Assembly: GCF_900108175.1 (NCBI RefSeq)
Contig: NZ_FNVO01000001.1
Span: 833,499 to 897,498, forward strand
DNA length: 64,000 nucleotides
From: Thermomonospora echinospora
GTDB lineage: Bacteria; Actinomycetota; Actinomycetes; Streptosporangiales; Streptosporangiaceae
Direction of reading: 5' to 3'
Shown: positions 61,235 through 64,000 of the stretch, one piece after another
Layout of the letters: each line of letters starts with the position of its first letter
Position numbering within the stretch: the first letter of the stretch is position 1
Made by a program: the position numbers and the translations under genes
The notes under the pieces: generated by a model
Database searches by the model: none
Seen by the model: only the letters and a program-made list of their open reading frames with translations
What the model was told of the DNA's origin: nothing

Positions 61235-61265
61235 TCATAACCCTGTTCCAGTTCCTGGAGCAGGG
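61235..61265 (+). promoter_or_regulatory. IclR box G
   Basis: TAACCCTGTTCC followed after seven bases by TGGAGCAGGG matches the 31-bp element at AAC, GTT and GGA and is closest to box C before the binding-protein gene. It is the weakest of the six. It lies 33 bases before the permease start. Confidence 0.5.
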
Positions 61266-61298
61266 CTCTCACGCTAAGTTTTCAGAGGAGCAGTGCAG

Positions 61299-62168
61299 AT
61301 GAGCCCTGAGGCGATCATCGATGGACTGTTCGCCGGTTCTGTGTACGCTCTGGTCGCACTCGCCCTGACCATCGTCTTCCGGCCGACCCGGATCATGAAC
61401 TTCGCGCAAGGCGAAGCCGTGATCCTCGGCGCCGCAGTCGCGTACCAGATCGTCGCGCTCGAGAAGCTGGGCTGGGCCGTGACCCTCGGCGTCACGCTCG
61501 TACTGGCCGCGTTCATGGGTCTGCTCATGGAACGCATGATCATGCTGCCGGTCCGCCTGTCCGGATCGCGGTACGCGTGGATCATCGCGACGCTGGCGGC
61601 GGCGTTGATCTTCCAATCCCTCTTCAACCTCAAGTACTTCGATGTGGACGCCCTGCGGCCCGAACCGGTCATCGAAGGCGGCTTCCAGCTGGTGGGGATC
61701 GCCGTGGAGTGGCAGGAGGCGCTGACGATCCTGGTGGCCCTGGCCGTGATGGGGGGCTACGACCTCTTCCTCCACCGCTCCGCCTACGGGCGGGCGATCC
61801 GGGCCACCGCCCACAGCTCCGACACCTCCGTCCTGATGGGCATCCCGGTCCAGCGCATCATCGGACTCTCGTTCGTGATCGGCGCGGTGATCACCGCGAT
61901 CGCGGGCATGCTCGCCGCTCCGGTGATCTTCGTGGCTCCCGCGGCCGGGCTGCTGTTCACCATCAAGGGCTTCACCGCCGCGGTGATCGGCGGCGTCGGA
62001 TCACCGCGCGGAGCCCTCGCCGGCGGAATGATCGTCGGCCTCCTCGACACCGTCGTCCGCAGCATGGTCGGCGGCTCCGTCGGCAACTTCGCGGTGTTCG
62101 CGGCGCTCGCCGTGATCCTGGTCGTGTTCCCGTCCGGACTGTTCGGCAAGCCCATGGAGGCACACTGA
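61299..62168 (+). CDS. Branched-chain-type ABC transporter permease (LivH-like)
   Basis: This 289-residue membrane protein has about eight hydrophobic segments and the LivH-type features DGLFAGSVYALVALALTIVF, RPTRIMNFAQGEAVILGA and GGVGSPRGALAGGMIVGLLD. It should form the pore with the permease part of the next protein. The ATG at 61299 is chosen because AGAGGAG lies eight bases upstream; a GTG at 61293 is too close. It overlaps the next gene by one base. Two regulatory boxes precede it, the same kinds as before the binding-protein genes at 47513. Confidence 0.92.
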   Translation: MSPEAIIDGLFAGSVYALVALALTIVFRPTRIMNFAQGEAVILGAAVAYQIVALEKLGWAVTLGVTLVLAAFMGLLMERMIMLPVRLSGSRYAWIIATLAAALIFQSLFNLKYFDVDALRPEPVIEGGFQLVGIAVEWQEALTILVALAVMGGYDLFLHRSAYGRAIRATAHSSDTSVLMGIPVQRIIGLSFVIGAVITAIAGMLAAPVIFVAPAAGLLFTIKGFTAAVIGGVGSPRGALAGGMIVGLLDTVVRSMVGGSVGNFAVFAALAVILVVFPSGLFGKPMEAH

Positions 62169-64000
62169 TGGCAACGGTTGACTCTCGTGTCCCGGGCTCC
62201 GGCGACGCGACGGCACGGGGGTCGGTGTTCGACTCGCCCGGCTACCACCGCGCCCGGACGGCGGTCCTGGGAGCCCTGGCGATCATCGCGGTCGCGGTGC
62301 TGCTCGCCTGGCCGATGATCACTGACTACTACAGCTACAACGCGGCGTACTACAACGGGCTCGTCGCCTCGGCGGCGATCAGCGCGATCCTCACCATCTC
62401 CCTGAACCTGTCCATGGGTTACGGCGGGATGCTGTCGATGATGCACTCCGGCCTGCAGCTCGCCGGAGGCTACGCCACCGGCTATCTGGTGGTCGAACTC
62501 AGCGGTTCGTGGCTGCTGGGCATCGTCGCCTCGGTGCTGGTGGGGACCGTTGTCGCGATGCTGGTACTGCTGGTCAGCCTCCGGGCGACCTACCTGTACT
62601 TCGGCATGATCACGCTGGCCGCCAACCTGATCGTCATCGAGATCGGCCGAGAGTGGGACCCGGTCACCGGGGGCATCGTCGGCATCAGCGGCATCAGTCC
62701 CAAGCTCGGTGACGAGGTGATGTCCAAGCAGGCGTTCTACTATGTCGTGCTCGCGTGCCTGGCCCTGATGTACGTCCTGCAGCGAAACCTGGTGCGCAGC
62801 GGCGTGGGCCGGGCCGCCATGGCGGTGCGCGAATCGTCTGACACCGCTTCCGCGATGGGCATCTCGCCCTCCCGCGCCAAACTCCTGCTCTTCGGCATCT
62901 GCGGCGGTATGGCCGGCCTGTCCGGGGCGCTGTACGCGCTGCAGCTCGGTTTCATCAATCCCGATGTCGGTCTGCTCGACAACGGCATCATCTTCTTCGT
63001 CGGCCTGTTCCTCGGCGGCATCTCCACCCTGATCGGCCCGATCATCGGTGTCGGTTTCATCGCGCTGCTCGTCGAGCTGATCAAGGACCAGGCGCGGTAC
63101 ACCACCTTGGTGCTCGGCCTCCTGCTGCTGATCGCGATGATGGTGATCCCTCAGGGCATCGTGGGGACCTGGAGGTCCTCCAGGATGGGCCGGGACAAGC
63201 TGCCCGAGCTGAAGGAAGGACCGTTGCCCGACGAGGTGCCCGATGTGGTGCCGGAGGTGCGCGGCGTCCCCGAGGGAACGGCCGCGCTCGAAGGCAGCGG
63301 CATCGTGAAGCACTTCGGCGGGGTGCACGCCCTCGACGGAGTCGACATCCGGGTCATGCCCGGCACCGTCCACGGGATCATCGGCCCCAACGGGTCGGGG
63401 AAGTCCACGCTCGTCTCCTGCCTGACGCGCTACCACCGGATCGACGCCGGACAGGTGAAGATCTTCGGTACGGAGGCCCCGGCCACCGCCCACGGCGTCG
63501 CGCGCGGGGGAGTGACCCGGGTGTTCCAGGTCCCGCACCTCTTCGAACGGGTCAGCGTACTGGACAACGTGCTCACCGGTATGCGCATGCAGGAGAGCTA
63601 CTCCTGGCTCGGCGCCGTCCTGCGGTCGCCCGCCTACCGGCGTCAGGACCGCAAGGAGCGTCAGGAGGCCAGGGAACTGCTCGCCTTCGCCGGGCTCGCG
63701 GGTCGTGCCGACTGGCTGGCGTCCTCGCTCTCGCACGGCCAGAAGCGGCTCCTGGAAGTGGTGCGCGCGGTGGCCAGCAGGCCGAAGGTGCTCATCCTGG
63801 ACGAACCGGCCACCGGCCTGACGTCCGAGGAACTCGACGCCCTGGGCCGGTTGTGCCGGGTGCTGCGCGAACGCGGACTGGCCGTCGTGCTCATCGAGCA
63901 CGACGTCGACTTCGTCATGGGGCTGTGCGATGAGCTCACCGTCCTGGAGAGCGGCAAAGTGATCGAGCGCGGAACTCCCGAGAAGGTGCGCAACTCGGCG
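62168..64000 (+). CDS. LivM-LivG fusion: permease and ATPase of a branched-chain-type ABC transporter (runs off the end)
   Basis: The open frame continues past the window end, with 611 residues visible. Residues about 30-335 form a LivM-like permease with many hydrophobic segments and GMGISPSRAKLLLFGICGG-like loop features. A linker of about 35 charged residues follows (KLPELKEGPLPDEVPDVVPE). An ABC ATPase begins near residue 375 with Walker A GPNGSGKST, a signature that reads LSHGQ in place of LSGGQ, Walker B VLILDEPATGL and the switch His in LIEHDVDFV. Such LivM-LivG fusions occur in some actinobacteria. A LivF gene is expected next. Confidence 0.9.
   Translation, partial: MATVDSRVPGSGDATARGSVFDSPGYHRARTAVLGALAIIAVAVLLAWPMITDYYSYNAAYYNGLVASAAISAILTISLNLSMGYGGMLSMMHSGLQLAGGYATGYLVVELSGSWLLGIVASVLVGTVVAMLVLLVSLRATYLYFGMITLAANLIVIEIGREWDPVTGGIVGISGISPKLGDEVMSKQAFYYVVLACLALMYVLQRNLVRSGVGRAAMAVRESSDTASAMGISPSRAKLLLFGICGGMAGLSGALYALQLGFINPDVGLLDNGIIFFVGLFLGGISTLIGPIIGVGFIALLVELIKDQARYTTLVLGLLLLIAMMVIPQGIVGTWRSSRMGRDKLPELKEGPLPDEVPDVVPEVRGVPEGTAALEGSGIVKHFGGVHALDGVDIRVMPGTVHGIIGPNGSGKSTLVSCLTRYHRIDAGQVKIFGTEAPATAHGVARGGVTRVFQVPHLFERVSVLDNVLTGMRMQESYSWLGAVLRSPAYRRQDRKERQEARELLAFAGLAGRADWLASSLSHGQKRLLEVVRAVASRPKVLILDEPATGLTSEELDALGRLCRVLRERGLAVVLIEHDVDFVMGLCDELTVLESGKVIERGTPEKVRNSA

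Overview
The window is about 70% G+C, dense with co-oriented genes that overlap by 1-8 bases, rich in GTG starts, and full of acyl-CoA dehydrogenases, CoA-transferases, F420/flavin LLM oxidoreductases and GntR/IclR/TetR/LacI regulators. This is typical of a soil actinomycete with a large genome. A Streptosporangiales-like host is plausible, but the sequence alone does not fix the genus. No rRNA, tRNA, CRISPR array, transposase or prophage was seen.

Region 1 (80-13966, all +) is one long catabolic operon. It encodes two SDRs, two paired CaiB-type CoA-transferases, two thiolase-fold proteins each with a DUF35 Zn-ribbon/OB-fold partner, and acyl-CoA dehydrogenases. At 8675-12833 an ACAD10/11-type dehydrogenase, an APH-fold kinase, a 98-residue protein of unknown function and an acyl-CoA ligase follow one another. 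This resembles the levulinate (lva) logic, in which a 4-hydroxyacyl-CoA is phosphorylated and the phosphate is then eliminated. A FadR-type GntR (14087, -) and an LLM oxidoreductase (15057, +) close the region around a 25-bp tandem repeat.

Region 2 (16029-25937) is an L-arabinose unit: araB (-) diverges from a LacI-type repressor gene, followed by araD, araA and a complete sugar ABC transporter (lipoprotein, double ATPase, two permeases). Two LacI-type palindromes mark the control points.

Region 3 (26028-28118) is a TetR regulator divergent from a FadE25-like dehydrogenase, with a repeated operator between them.

Region 4 (28484-39326, +) starts with a second FadR-type GntR. It continues with a HadA/HadB-like hydratase pair, a MaoC hydratase, an LLM oxidoreductase, a CoA-transferase, MmgE/PrpD, a tandem RidA protein, a thiolase-like/DUF35 pair, an acyl-CoA dehydrogenase and a CitE-like lyase. 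It reads as activation, dehydrogenation, hydration and C-C cleavage of a branched or cyclic acid.

Region 5 (39500-64000) is a set of divergent operons of unknown substrate: two fumarate-reductase-like flavoproteins, three VOC proteins, three small DUF3598-like proteins, an aldehyde dehydrogenase, a nitrilase-fold protein, MmgE/PrpD, a cyclase, a double alpha/beta hydrolase, two tandem substrate-binding lipoproteins and a branched-chain-type ABC transporter running off the end. A hydantoinase gene and a CoA-transferase gene here are decayed.

The strongest new signal is regulatory. Eight copies of an (A/G)TCAGAC box link the GntR at 28484 to regions 4 and 5. Six copies of a 31-bp GAAC-type element link the IclR at 59281 to most operons of region 5. 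Three promoters carry both, including those of the orphan binding proteins and of the transporter 11 kb away, so regions 4 and 5 probably form one regulated catabolic island.
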